A stretch of DNA of 64,000 nucleotides from Xanthomonas sp. DAR 80977 (GTDB lineage Bacteria > Pseudomonadota > Gammaproteobacteria > Xanthomonadales > Xanthomonadaceae). The stretch spans positions 1,371,001 through 1,435,000 of the forward strand of contig NZ_CP162487.1 of the NCBI RefSeq assembly GCF_041240605.1, read 5' to 3'. Made by a program: the position numbers and the translations under genes. The notes under the pieces were generated by a model that was not told the origin of the DNA, ran no database searches, and saw nothing but the letters and a program-made list of their open reading frames with translations. The stretch's first letter is position 1, and every line of letters begins with the position of its first letter. This document shows positions 17,531 to 26,144 of this stretch, piece by piece.

Positions 17531-19308
17531 GACGCCTCCTGCCAGCTGCGCGACAATCGCATCGCGGCGATGATCAGGCCGACGTGCGAATAGGTTTGCG
17601 GGAAATTGCCCCAGGCTTCGCCGCCGTCGAAGGCCAGATCCTCCGACAGCAGGCCCAGGTGGTTGCGGCGCGCGAGGATGCGCTCGAACAGCTCGCGCGC
17701 CTCGTCCTTGCGCCCGATCGCGGCGAGCGCGTCGATGTACCAGAACGTGCAGATGGTGAAGCTGGTCTCCGGCTCGCCGAAATCGTCCGGGGCCACGTAG
17801 CGGTACAGCGCGTCGCCGTGCTTGAGGTCGCGGCCGATCGCCTCGACCGTGGCGACGAAGCGCGCATCGTCCGGGGCGATGAAGCCGATGTCGGCCAGCA
17901 ACAGCAGCGAGGCGTCCAGGCGGTGGCCGTTGAAGGTGTCGGTGAAATGGCCGCGCTCGGCGCTCCAGGATTCGGCCAGCACCCGCGCATGGATGCTGTC
18001 GGCGCGTTCGCGCCAGTAGGCCACGCGCGCGTCCAGGCCCAGCCGCGCGGCGATCTTGGCCAGGCGGTCGCAGGCCGCCCAGCACATCGCGCTGGTATAG
18101 GTGTGCACCTCGGCGCGGCCGCGGAATTCCCACAGCCCGGCGTCGGGCACGTCGTGCAGCGCGAACGCGCGCTCGCCCAGCGGCTCCAGGCGCAGGAAGG
18201 TGTCGGCATCGCCCGGATCCTTCAGGCGCAGGTCGAAGAACAGCTGGGTGGAGGCCAGCACCACGCTGCCGTACACGTCGTGCTGCTTCTGGATCCAGGC
18301 CAGGTTGCCGCGCCGCACCGGGCCCATGCCGCGGTAGCCGGCCAGCGATTCGACCTCGTGCTCCTCCAGGGCCGCCTCGAAGCCGATGCCGTACAGCGGC
18401 TGCAGGCTGCCGTCGGTGGTGGCGATGTTGAAGATGTAGCCGAGGAACTGCTCCATGGTGCGGGTGGCGCCGAGCCGGTTCAGCGCGCGCACCACGAAGG
18501 CGGCATCGCGCAGCCAGCAATAGCGGTAGTCCCAGTTGCGCGGGGTGTCCGGCGCTTCGGGAATCGAGGTGGTCATCGCCGCGATGATCGCGCCGCTGTC
18601 CTCGTACTGGCACAGCTTCAGGGTGATCGCGCTGCGGATCACCGCGTCCTGCCAGTCCAGCGGCACCGACAGGTAGCGCACCCATTCGCGCCAGTATTCC
18701 TCGGTGCGTTCCTGCGCTTCCTGGATGTAGCCGGTCAGCGAGCGGGTCAGCGATTCGTCCACGCCGAGCATCAGGTTGACCGGGTGGTTGAGCACGAACG
18801 GCAGCTCGTCGCGGATGAAGCGCACCGGCACGTCGGTGGTCAGGCGCAGGGTGAAGTCCGGCAGCAGCCAGCGCACGTGGTTGCTGCCCCAGGTGCTTTC
18901 CGGCTGGCGCGCGCCCCAGTCGGCCAGCGGCCGCGCCAGCACGCGGATGCGCGGGTTGCCGGACAGCGGACGCACCTGGCGGATGATGCTGACCGGCCGG
19001 TAGAAGCGGCCGTGGTTGCGCCAGCGCGGCGCGAAGTCGATCACTTCCACCGCGCCGCCATGCGCGTCGCGCAGCACGGTGCGCAGGATCGCGGTGTTGG
19101 CCAGGTAGTGCTGCTCGCTGTCGGCGAAATCCTCCAGTTCGATGCTGAAGTCGCCGCCGGCGTGGTCGCGCGGCGACAGCAGCGCGCAGAACGCCGGGTC
19201 GCCGTCGAAGGCGGGCAGGCAGCTCCACACCACGCGCGCCTGCTTGTCGACCAGTGCGCCGAAACTGCCGTTGCCGATCACGCCGAGGTCGAGGTTGGGG
19301 GAACTCAT
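17527..19308 (-). CDS. GH15-family glucoamylase/trehalase-like protein
   Basis: A 593-residue protein without a signal peptide. It has an N-terminal beta-sandwich region (LDLGVIGNGSFGALVDKQARVVWSCLPAFDG) and an (alpha/alpha)6 barrel. The general acid region NWDYRYCWLRDAAF and the late FDGGEAWGNFPQTYSHVGLI are GH15 hallmarks; the exact catalytic glutamates cannot be fixed without alignment. GH15 includes maltodextrin-cleaving glucoamylases and the trehalases of actinobacteria and archaea. Its position between otsB and otsA, with a 4-base ATGA overlap to otsA, favours a role in cytoplasmic trehalose or glycogen turnover. The start at 19308 is 88 bases after the otsB stop. Confidence 0.9.
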   Translation of the reverse strand: MSSPNLDLGVIGNGSFGALVDKQARVVWSCLPAFDGDPAFCALLSPRDHAGGDFSIELEDFADSEQHYLANTAILRTVLRDAHGGAVEVIDFAPRWRNHGRFYRPVSIIRQVRPLSGNPRIRVLARPLADWGARQPESTWGSNHVRWLLPDFTLRLTTDVPVRFIRDELPFVLNHPVNLMLGVDESLTRSLTGYIQEAQERTEEYWREWVRYLSVPLDWQDAVIRSAITLKLCQYEDSGAIIAAMTTSIPEAPDTPRNWDYRYCWLRDAAFVVRALNRLGATRTMEQFLGYIFNIATTDGSLQPLYGIGFEAALEEHEVESLAGYRGMGPVRRGNLAWIQKQHDVYGSVVLASTQLFFDLRLKDPGDADTFLRLEPLGERAFALHDVPDAGLWEFRGRAEVHTYTSAMCWAACDRLAKIAARLGLDARVAYWRERADSIHARVLAESWSAERGHFTDTFNGHRLDASLLLLADIGFIAPDDARFVATVEAIGRDLKHGDALYRYVAPDDFGEPETSFTICTFWYIDALAAIGRKDEARELFERILARRNHLGLLSEDLAFDGGEAWGNFPQTYSHVGLIIAAMRLSRSWQEAS

Positions 19309-19396
19309 GGAGAAAGCAGGTCCTTGTGCGAGGTCGGGGAGGGGGCGAAAGGCGCGGCCGCGGCGCGCGTGACGCGCGCTGTCGCACGCGCCGCGC

Positions 19397-20149
19397 TCAT
19401 GCGGCGTTGTCGCGCAACCATGCGTGTACGCCGTGTGTATCGGGCAGCGCGAAGGTCGCCGCGCTGTCGGCGCGGGTGCCGACCAGCACGCTCCAGCCGC
19501 CGTGGCGGTTGGCCGCGGCGAAGCCGAATTCGTCGGTGAGGTCGTCGCCGACGAACACCGGGCGCCGGCCCCGGAACGGCGGATGCTGCAGCAGCGTGGT
19601 CAGCGCCTGGCCCTTGTCGCTGCCCTCTGGCACGAACTCGACCACGTGGTCGCCGGGCTGCAGGCGATAGCCGGGCAGCGCGTCGATCTGTTGCTGGGCG
19701 AAGGCGATGACCTGCGGGCCAGCGTCCGGTGCGGCGCGCCAGTGCAGCGCCAGGCTGGCGCCCTTGTCTTCGACCAGCACGCCCGGATGCGCCTGGCGCA
19801 GGTGCGCGGCGCGCTGGTGCAGGCCATGCAGCCACTGCGAGGTATCGGCCGGCATCGCCGCGCGGGCGTTGCTGTCGCTGCGCAGTTCGTGGCCGTGCAG
19901 GCCCGCGGCGGGCAGGCGCAAGGGCGCGAACAGCGCGTCCAGCTGCGCCAGCGGCCGGCCGCTGACCAGCGCCAGCGCACCGCCCAGGCGCGCGCTGAGG
20001 CGGCCGATCGCCTCGCGCACCTCGGGCAGCAGGTGCACGCCGTCGGGACGGTCGGCGAAGGCGATGAGGGTGCCGTCCACGTCCAGGAACAATGCGCAGG
20101 CATCGTCCAGGCGCGGCGGCGGCGGTCGGAGGGGGAGCGCGTCAGCCAT
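19397..20149 (-). CDS. otsB: Trehalose-6-phosphate phosphatase
   Basis: A 250-residue HAD-superfamily phosphatase. Motif I is LFLDVDGTL (nucleophile Asp23 and the second Asp25), motif II is ALVSGRP, the conserved Lys is in GSDKGQAL, and motif IV is VFVGDDLTDEFGF. It removes the phosphate from the OtsA product, giving free trehalose in the cytoplasm. It is first in the operon, upstream of the GH15 gene and otsA. The order phosphatase-hydrolase-synthase is usual in xanthomonads as far as I know. Confidence 0.94.
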   Translation of the reverse strand: MADALPLRPPPPRLDDACALFLDVDGTLIAFADRPDGVHLLPEVREAIGRLSARLGGALALVSGRPLAQLDALFAPLRLPAAGLHGHELRSDSNARAAMPADTSQWLHGLHQRAAHLRQAHPGVLVEDKGASLALHWRAAPDAGPQVIAFAQQQIDALPGYRLQPGDHVVEFVPEGSDKGQALTTLLQHPPFRGRRPVFVGDDLTDEFGFAAANRHGGWSVLVGTRADSAATFALPDTHGVHAWLRDNAA

Positions 20150-20183
20150 CCGTTCATGATGAACGAGACGGCGTTAGGGTCAG

Positions 20184-20276
20184 GTGGATTGGGGGCCGGG
20201 ATTCGGGAGTGGGGAGTCGGGATTGGCAAACCCCGCTGTTGCGAATCCCCAATCCCAAATCCCCAATCCCGCACCT
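20184..20276. repeat. GGGATT-type intergenic repeat, inverted arrangement
   Basis: The left part is built from GGGATTCGGGAGTGGGGAGT-like sequence and the right part from AATCCCCAATCCCAAATCCC, so the two halves are roughly complementary and can fold back. The same words, GGGATTGGGGATTGG, occur at 23439-23464 beside another gene. It lies between the otsB start and the stop of the receptor gene. Function unknown; it is not part of any gene I can support. Confidence 0.65.
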
Positions 20277-20279
20277 TCC

Positions 20280-22718
20280 TCAGAAGGTGTACCGCACCCG
20301 CCCGTAGTAGTAAGCGCCATTGCTGCCGATCGGCGACAGCACGTCGTAGGGCAGGTTGCCGAAGTAGTAGATGTCGGTGTTGGAGCGGTCGGAGTAGTTG
20401 TCGGTGAGGTTCTGCCCGCCCAGCGCCACGCTCCACTGCGGGGTGATGCGGTACTCGACCTCGGCGTCGAGCTGCCACTCGGCGCCGTAGGTCTGCCGCG
20501 GCACGTAGCCGTCGCCGAAGTCGAACACGCGGGTGGCGCTGCCGTAGCGGCTGAGGCGGGTCTGCAGCGCCCAGCGGTCGTTGCTCCAGTTCGCCGCGAA
20601 CTGGGCGCGGGTGCGCGGTGCGGCGTCGGTCAGGGTGTTGCTCTCCTCTACGCCGAACAGCACGTAGTCCGGGTTCAGCGGCAGCAGCTGCGCCGGCGTG
20701 GCGACCAGGTTCTTCAGCTCGGTCTTGGCGTAGCTCCAGGTGCCGGTCAGCTGCAGCTGGCCGTCGCCCAGCGCCTGCCGCCAGTTGCTGACCAGTTCGG
20801 CGCCGCGGGTGCGGGTGTCGGCGGCGTTGACGAAGAAGCTGGCGCTCTGCAGGCCGGTGACGCCGAAGTTCTGCGCCACGAACGCGGTCAGCGCGTCGCC
20901 GCTGATGTCCTCCGACAGCGCGATGCGGTCGTCGATGTCGATCTGGAACAGGTCCAGCGACAGGTCGAAGTGGGAACCGATGCGGCTGGTGAAGCCGAGG
21001 CTGTAGTTGACCGACTTCTCCGGCTTCAGTTCTTTCGCGCCCAGCGCCTGCGCGATCGGGTTGTTGACCGACAGCAGCCGGCCCTGCAGCAGCTGGCCGG
21101 AGGCGTCGTAGCCGGTGGAGGTGGCTTCGTAGCCGATCTGGCTCAGCGACGGCGCATGGAAGTTGTTGGAGATCGCGCCGCGCAGCGCGAACGCCGGCAC
21201 GAACTCGTAGCGCGCGGCCAGCTTGCCGGTCAGTTCGCCGCCGAAATCCTGGTAGTGCTCGTAGCGCGCGGCCAGGTCGGTGGAGAACTTGTCGCCGAAC
21301 TGGCTGGACAGGCTGGTGTAGACGCTGGCGACGTTGCGCGACAGGTCGGCCGCGTCCTGCGGGGTCAGCCCGCCGCCGGCCTGGGCGCCGGTGGGACGGT
21401 CGGTGTAGGCGCCGGCGGCGTAGCTGGCCGGGTCGCCGGGACGGGTGCGGTAGTGCTCGCGGCGGAACTCCACGCCGCTGCCGACGGTGTGGGTGGCGCC
21501 GGCGGCGTCGAAGCTGCGGCTCAGGTCCAGGTTGGCCACGCTCTGCTCGAAGGCGTAGTCGCCGGTCTTGAAGCGGGTCGGGCTGTCCGGGCCGAGCGAG
21601 GCGTTGAGCGAGTTCTTCAGCCGGTAGGTGAAGTCGTTGCGGCCGTAGTCCAGGCTGGCGTCGTAGGCCCAGTCGCCCCACTGCCCGCGCGCGCCGGCCA
21701 CGCCCTGCAGGTCGCGGTTCTCGCCCAGCGACACCGGCCGGTAGCCGTTCGGATAGACCTGGGTCCAGTTGGCGTCGCTGTCGGGATAGCGGAAGTAGTT
21801 GGCGCCCTGCGTGTCGCGCTGGTTGTAGGTGCCGAAGAAGTAGAACTCGCTGGTCTGGCCGAACGGCAGCTTGCCGTTGATCCAGGCGTTGAGGTCCTTG
21901 CTGGCGCCGTCGCCGAGCACGTAGTTGCGCTTGCCGGCCAGGGCCAGGTTGGCCGGGGTCTGCGCCTCGAAGAACGGGATCTGGTCGTAGCCGGCGCGGT
22001 TGGTGCCCTCGCGGTTCTTCAGCTCCAGGCCGACCTTGAAGAAGCCGCCGTCCTCGCCCAGGCGGGTGCCGACCTTGGCGCTGGCGTAGCTGGTCTGGCC
22101 ATCGGTGACGGTGCGGTCGATCGGCTTCACATCGGTGTGGTTGGCGCCGAAGCTGGCTTCCAGCGCGCCGCTGTCCGGATCGTCGTCGAGGATCACGTTG
22201 ATCACCCCGGCCACCGCGTCCGAGCCGTATTGCGCGCCGGCGCCGTCGCGCAGCACTTCGATGCGCTTGATCGCGCTGATCGGGATCGAGTTGAAGTCCA
22301 CCGGGGTGGTGCCCTTGCCGATCTTGCTGTCGGTGTTGACCAGCGCCGAGGTGTGGCGGCGCTTGCCGTTGACCAGCACCAGCACCTGGTCGGGCGAGAG
22401 CCCGCGCAGCTGCGCGGCGCGGATGTGGTCGGCGCCGCCGGAGTTGGACTGGCGCGGGAAGTTGAACGACGGCAGCAGCGCCTGCAGCGCGCTGCCCAGC
22501 TCGCCGTTGACCACGCCGGCCTTGCGGATGTCCTCGGCGCTGAGCACGTCGACCGGGGCGGTGGACTCGAGCACGGTGCGGCCGCTGGCGCGGGTACCGG
22601 TGACGATCACCGTGTCCAGGTTGGTCGCGGTGCCGGAATCGGCCTGCTGCGCCAGGGCGGGGGCCGACAGGGCCAGGGCGATGGCCAGGCTCAGCGGCCG
22701 GGCGAACGGGTACGACAT
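20280..22718 (-). CDS. TonB-dependent receptor
   Basis: An 812-residue outer membrane receptor. ATG at 22716-22718 has AGGAGAGAG upstream and opens a clean signal peptide (LSLAIALALSAPALA, cut near 25). Next come the TonB-box/plug start [16 protein letters not shown] and plug signatures [48 protein letters not shown]. The 22-strand barrel ends in GRVRYTF, with the terminal phenylalanine used by the BAM machinery. The substrate is unknown. It is clearly related to the three tandem receptors at 54.7-62.5 kb, with the same plug phrasing, but lies alone 34 kb away. Confidence 0.94.
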   Translation of the reverse strand: MSYPFARPLSLAIALALSAPALAQQADSGTATNLDTVIVTGTRASGRTVLESTAPVDVLSAEDIRKAGVVNGELGSALQALLPSFNFPRQSNSGGADHIRAAQLRGLSPDQVLVLVNGKRRHTSALVNTDSKIGKGTTPVDFNSIPISAIKRIEVLRDGAGAQYGSDAVAGVINVILDDDPDSGALEASFGANHTDVKPIDRTVTDGQTSYASAKVGTRLGEDGGFFKVGLELKNREGTNRAGYDQIPFFEAQTPANLALAGKRNYVLGDGASKDLNAWINGKLPFGQTSEFYFFGTYNQRDTQGANYFRYPDSDANWTQVYPNGYRPVSLGENRDLQGVAGARGQWGDWAYDASLDYGRNDFTYRLKNSLNASLGPDSPTRFKTGDYAFEQSVANLDLSRSFDAAGATHTVGSGVEFRREHYRTRPGDPASYAAGAYTDRPTGAQAGGGLTPQDAADLSRNVASVYTSLSSQFGDKFSTDLAARYEHYQDFGGELTGKLAARYEFVPAFALRGAISNNFHAPSLSQIGYEATSTGYDASGQLLQGRLLSVNNPIAQALGAKELKPEKSVNYSLGFTSRIGSHFDLSLDLFQIDIDDRIALSEDISGDALTAFVAQNFGVTGLQSASFFVNAADTRTRGAELVSNWRQALGDGQLQLTGTWSYAKTELKNLVATPAQLLPLNPDYVLFGVEESNTLTDAAPRTRAQFAANWSNDRWALQTRLSRYGSATRVFDFGDGYVPRQTYGAEWQLDAEVEYRITPQWSVALGGQNLTDNYSDRSNTDIYYFGNLPYDVLSPIGSNGAYYYGRVRYTF

Positions 22719-22798
22719 GGGGGCTCTCTCCTGCAGTGACGCAAAACCCGGCTGCGGCGGTGGTCCGTGCCGCGCAGGCGGAATGAATTTCGGGTACA

Positions 22799-22830
22799 TC
22801 CATCCGGATGGAGCGATATATTATCTTATC
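22799..22830 (-). promoter_or_regulatory. Candidate promoter/operator of the TonB receptor gene
   Basis: A 14-base perfect palindrome TCCATCCGGATGGA (22799-22812) adjoins an AT-rich patch GATATATTATCTTATC. On the minus strand the patch offers GATAAT or TATATT-like -10 boxes about 90 bases upstream of the receptor start. The AT content is sharply different from the surroundings. The regulator is unknown. Confidence 0.4.
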
Positions 22831-22956
22831 GTTAACGCGGCCGCGAGCCGCCCGGTCCGCCGCGTTCGGCATGAGCTGATTCCCTGCGGTTATCGGGCGC
22901 GCGCTGCCGCGCTCGCCTACCATTCCGTCCTTCCGTTCCGCTTCCGAGACCTGCCG

Positions 22957-23436
22957 ATGTTGCTGCGTGCCCCCCTGCTTGCCGTGTTCCTGGCCCTGAC
23001 CGCCTGCGCCAGCGTGGCGCCGTCCGCTTCCACCGCGCCGGCCACCGTCGGCGCCGCGCTGCAGGGCGATGCCGCGCGGCCGGCGCAGGCCAGCGGCTGG
23101 GTGCGCAGCGAACTGTATTTCGGGGTCGGCGAGGAGAGCGGTCCGGCCGACCGCCCGCAGGCCGAGCCGATCAGCGAGGCGCAATGGCGCGCGTTCCTGG
23201 ACAAGCAGGTCACGCCGCGCTTCCCCGACGGCCTGACCGTGTTCGACGCCTACGGGCAGTGGCTGTTCCGCGGCGCCAAGGAACCGAACCGGCTCAACAC
23301 CAAGGTGCTGGTGATCCTGCACGAGGACACGCCGCAGCGCCGCGCCGACATCGAGGCGATCCGGCTGGCGTGGAAGCAGGCCACCGGGCACCAGTCGGTG
23401 CTGTGGTCGCGGCAGCCGGTGGAGGTGTCGTTTTGA
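22957..23436 (+). CDS. DUF3574 domain lipoprotein
   Basis: A 159-residue protein with a short signal and lipobox LTAC (Cys18), so probably a lipoprotein. The mature part matches the DUF3574 pattern as I know it: GWVRSELYFGVG, WRAFLDKQVTPRFPDGLTVFDAYGQW, and the closing GHQSVLWS. No enzymatic role is known. It is divergent from the receptor gene and followed after 38 bases by an acetyltransferase gene. Confidence 0.82.
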   Translation: MLLRAPLLAVFLALTACASVAPSASTAPATVGAALQGDAARPAQASGWVRSELYFGVGEESGPADRPQAEPISEAQWRAFLDKQVTPRFPDGLTVFDAYGQWLFRGAKEPNRLNTKVLVILHEDTPQRRADIEAIRLAWKQATGHQSVLWSRQPVEVSF

Positions 23437-23438
23437 AG

Positions 23439-23464
23439 CCGGGATTGGGGATTGGGGATTCGGA
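23439..23464. repeat. GGGATTG tandem repeat between two genes
   Basis: Three near-perfect copies of the 7-mer GGGATTG (the last changing to GGATTCG) lie immediately after the DUF3574 stop. The same words occur at 20184-20276. Because this looks like a dispersed non-coding repeat, the downstream start was placed after it at GTG 23475 rather than at TTG 23433. Confidence 0.6.
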
Positions 23465-23474
23465 AGAGCGGGCG

Positions 23475-23936
23475 GTGACGTTTTCGATCCGCCAGGACGA
23501 TCTGTCCGGTGAAGCGGTGCGTGCCTTGCTCGCGTACCACCTGCAGCAGATGCATGCGCAGTCGCCGCCGGGCAGCGTCTATGCGCTGGACCTGTCCGGA
23601 TTGCAGCGCGACGACGTGAGCGTGTGGAGCGTCTGGCGCGGCGACGCGCTGGCCGCGGTCGGCGCATTGCGCGTGCTGGACGACGGCGGCGGCGAGCTGA
23701 AGTCGATGCGGACCCATCCGGACTTCCTGCGCCAGGGCGCGGCCGCGGCCCTGCTGGAACACATCGTGGCCAGCGCGCGCGCCGCCGGCCTGCGCCGGCT
23801 GAGCCTGGAGACCGGCAGCGGCCCCGCGTTCGACGCGGCGCTGGCGATGTACCGGCGCCGCGGCTTCCGCAACGGGCCGGCGTTCGCCGACTACGTGCCG
23901 AGTGCGTTCAACCAGTTCCTGCACCTGGACCTGTAG
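23475..23936 (+). CDS. GNAT-family N-acetyltransferase
   Basis: About 153 residues from a GTG start. The GNAT core is clear: GALRVLDDGGGELKSMRTHPDFLRQGAAAALLEHIV is the strand plus acetyl-CoA loop (here R-Q-G-A-A-A, the usual Q/RxxGxG/A). It is followed by LRRLSLETGSGPAFDAALAMYRRRGFRNGPAFADY, the C-terminal helix and strand. It resembles the PA4866/YiaC-like group of small-molecule acetyltransferases. The substrate cannot be told. A TTG start at 23433 would add 14 residues encoded by a repeat and was rejected. Confidence 0.87.
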   Translation: MTFSIRQDDLSGEAVRALLAYHLQQMHAQSPPGSVYALDLSGLQRDDVSVWSVWRGDALAAVGALRVLDDGGGELKSMRTHPDFLRQGAAAALLEHIVASARAAGLRRLSLETGSGPAFDAALAMYRRRGFRNGPAFADYVPSAFNQFLHLDL

Positions 23937-24041
23937 CCGCGGCAGATGCGCAGGCCGGGATGCTGCATCCCTGTCCGCGCGCCAATCCGCAAGCGCCGCT
24001 TCCATTACCATCCATCGATCCCTCACGCAGCCATCGCCCGC

Positions 24042-25640
24042 ATGCCCAGCACCGCTCCTGTTTCGTCGCGCCCGCGCTGGTTCGTCGCCGGCGACCTCAA
24101 CGGCTTCTTCGGCCTGGTGCTCGACAACCTGTCGATCCTCGGCTTCATCACCGCGGCCCTGATCGGCCTGTTCCAGTTCCCGGCCGAGGTCATCTACACG
24201 CGGATGATTCCCGGCACCGCGTTCGGCGTGCTGATCGGCAATCTGCTGTACACGTGGATGGCGCGCCGGCTGGCCGCGCGCAGCGGGCGCAGCGACGTCA
24301 CCGCGATGCCGCTGGGCCTGGACGCGCCGACCAGCATCGGCATGGCGCTGCTGGTGCTCGGCCCGGCGTTCGTGCGCTACAAGCAGCAGGGCCTGGACCC
24401 GCAGGCCGCGGCGATCGCCACCTGGCACCTGGGCATGGCCGCGCTGGTGGTGATGGGCGTGCTGAAGACGGTGCTGTCGTTCTTCGGCGACGCGGTCACC
24501 CGCGCGTTGCCGCGGGCGGCGCTGCTCGGCTCGATCGCCGGCATCGCGCTGGTGCTGATGGGCTTCTTGCCGTTGCTGGAGACGCTGCGTTCGCCGCTGG
24601 TCGGCCTGCTCGTGCTGGGCCTGCTGCTGTACGTGCTGATCGCCAAGGGCCGCCTGCCGTACGGCGTGCCCGGCGTGCCGCTGGCGCTGGTGCTCGGCAC
24701 CGGCCTGTACTACTGGTCGAACGCGGCCGGGTTCGGCATCCCCGGCTACCAGGCGCCGCAGTGGGTGGCGCCGCAGCTGGTGCTGCCGTGGCCGAGCCTG
24801 GGCTTCGTCGCCGGCCTGGCCGACGCGGTGCCGCTGTTGCCGCTGCTGCTGCCGTTCGGCCTGCTGATGGTGGTCGGCGGCATCAACGTCAGCGAGAGTG
24901 CGCGCGCCGCCGGCGACGACTACCGCACCCGCGACATCCTGCTGGTCGAAGCCTGCTCGACGCTGGTCGCCGGCGTCTGCGGCGGCGTCGCCCAGACCAC
25001 GCCCTACATCGGCCAGCCGGCCTACAAGCACATGGGCGCGCGCAGCGGCTACACGCTGCTGACCGGCTTGTTCATCGGCCTGGGCGGCATGCTCGGCCTG
25101 GTCGCCGGGCTGGTGCAGTGGCTGCCGCTGGCGGTGCTGGCGCCGATCATCGTGTACGTGGCCATCGACATCACCACCCAGGCGTTCCAGGCCACGCCCA
25201 AGCGCCACGCCGGCGCCATGGTGCTGGGCTTCCTGCCGTCGGTGGCCTACCTGCTGGCGATCAAGGCGCCGGGCTGGATCCCGCCGGACAAGCTGGCCGC
25301 GCTGACCACCACCCTGGACGGCCACGGGCTGCCCGAACTGGCGGTGATCTTCACCCTGGGCAACGGCTTCATCATCACCGCGATGCTGTGGATCGCGGCG
25401 GTGGCGGCGATGGTGGACGGGCGCCTGCGCCGTGCCGCGGTGGTCCTGCTGGTGGCGGCCGGGTTGACCCTGTTCGGCCTGATCCACTCGGTGGATCCGC
25501 GCGGCGGCATCTACCTGCCGTGGACGCTGAGCGGGCTGCCCAAGCTGATCGCCTGGCAATTCGCCGGCGGCTACGTGGCCCTGGCCGCGCTGCTCGGCCT
25601 GCTGTCGCTGCAGAAGCCACGCGCGGTGCTGGTGGACTGA
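24042..25640 (+). CDS. NCS2-like membrane permease (xanthine/uracil permease superfamily, tentative)
   Basis: A 532-residue integral membrane protein with about 12-14 hydrophobic segments. The N-terminus FVAGDLNGFFGLVLDNLSILGFITAAL and the phrase DVTAMPLGLDAPTSIG resemble the paired half-helix region of nucleobase and anion permeases with the UraA/SLC26 fold. Central VGGINVSESARAAGDDYRTRDILL and GVCGGVAQTTPYIGQPAYKHMGAR look like the substrate-site and gate segments. Family-level assignment is fairly safe; the substrate (purine, pyrimidine or another anion) is not. The ATG at 24042 is the first that lets the first membrane segment start naturally. Confidence 0.7.
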   Translation: MPSTAPVSSRPRWFVAGDLNGFFGLVLDNLSILGFITAALIGLFQFPAEVIYTRMIPGTAFGVLIGNLLYTWMARRLAARSGRSDVTAMPLGLDAPTSIGMALLVLGPAFVRYKQQGLDPQAAAIATWHLGMAALVVMGVLKTVLSFFGDAVTRALPRAALLGSIAGIALVLMGFLPLLETLRSPLVGLLVLGLLLYVLIAKGRLPYGVPGVPLALVLGTGLYYWSNAAGFGIPGYQAPQWVAPQLVLPWPSLGFVAGLADAVPLLPLLLPFGLLMVVGGINVSESARAAGDDYRTRDILLVEACSTLVAGVCGGVAQTTPYIGQPAYKHMGARSGYTLLTGLFIGLGGMLGLVAGLVQWLPLAVLAPIIVYVAIDITTQAFQATPKRHAGAMVLGFLPSVAYLLAIKAPGWIPPDKLAALTTTLDGHGLPELAVIFTLGNGFIITAMLWIAAVAAMVDGRLRRAAVVLLVAAGLTLFGLIHSVDPRGGIYLPWTLSGLPKLIAWQFAGGYVALAALLGLLSLQKPRAVLVD

Positions 25641-25654
25641 CTGCGCGACAATCG

Positions 25655-25675
25655 GCGCCGGCATCGCGCCGGCGC
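25655..25675 (+). terminator. GC-rich hairpin after the permease gene
   Basis: An 8-bp perfect stem GCGCCGGC/GCCGGCGC with a 5-base loop lies 15 bases past the permease stop and 17 bases before the next ATG. There is no T-tract, so termination would be weak; it may only protect mRNA ends. Confidence 0.3.
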
Positions 25676-25691
25676 GCGAGCGGAGAGTGGC

Positions 25692-26066
25692 ATGGACAAG
25701 AGCACTGGCCTGCGCGCGAGCGTGCTGGCGTTGGCGCTGGCGTGGATGCCCACGGCCGGGGCGATGTCGTTCGACTGCGCCAAGGCGTCCGGCGCGGTCG
25801 AGCGGCTGTTGTGCACGGACCAGCGACTGGACGCCGCGGACGAATGGCTGGCCCGGCGCTACGCGGCGCTGGCGGCCTTGTCCCCGGCGCGTGCGGCGAC
25901 GGCGCGCTGGCTGATCGAACACAAGGCGATGCCGGCGCAGCAGGCCGAGCAGGTCGCCGCGGCCATCGTCGCGACGTGGGTGGATGCGCGCATCGCCTTC
26001 GGGAGGGCGCTTCTGGCTAGCGTCGCTCATCCATTGCGCGGCGGCGATGCCGCGCGTGGAGGCTGA
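25692..26066 (+). CDS. Secreted LprI/DUF1311-like small protein
   Basis: A 124-residue protein with a signal peptide (hydrophobic ASVLALALAWMPTAGA, cleavage near 24). The mature start SFDCAKASGAVERLLCTDQRLDAADEWLARRYAALAAL carries the C-x(n)-C and 'D..L...D..L...Y' spacing of the LprI N-terminal/DUF1311 family, some members of which inhibit lysozyme. A GGAGAG ribosome site lies 8 bases before the ATG. It is shorter than typical two-repeat members. A role against host lysozyme is only a family-based possibility. Confidence 0.72.
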   Translation: MDKSTGLRASVLALALAWMPTAGAMSFDCAKASGAVERLLCTDQRLDAADEWLARRYAALAALSPARAATARWLIEHKAMPAQQAEQVAAAIVATWVDARIAFGRALLASVAHPLRGGDAARGG

Positions 26067-26144
26067 ACGCCGGCCGTCCCGCATTGGAACCGGCGACGGG
26101 CGTGGTGGTCACACCTGCCACTGTTCAACGGAGAACCGGACACC

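Noticed and set aside
23433-23474. TTG 23433 as the acetyltransferase start
   Set aside because: The extra residues are encoded by the GGGATTG repeat and have no counterpart in the GNAT fold.
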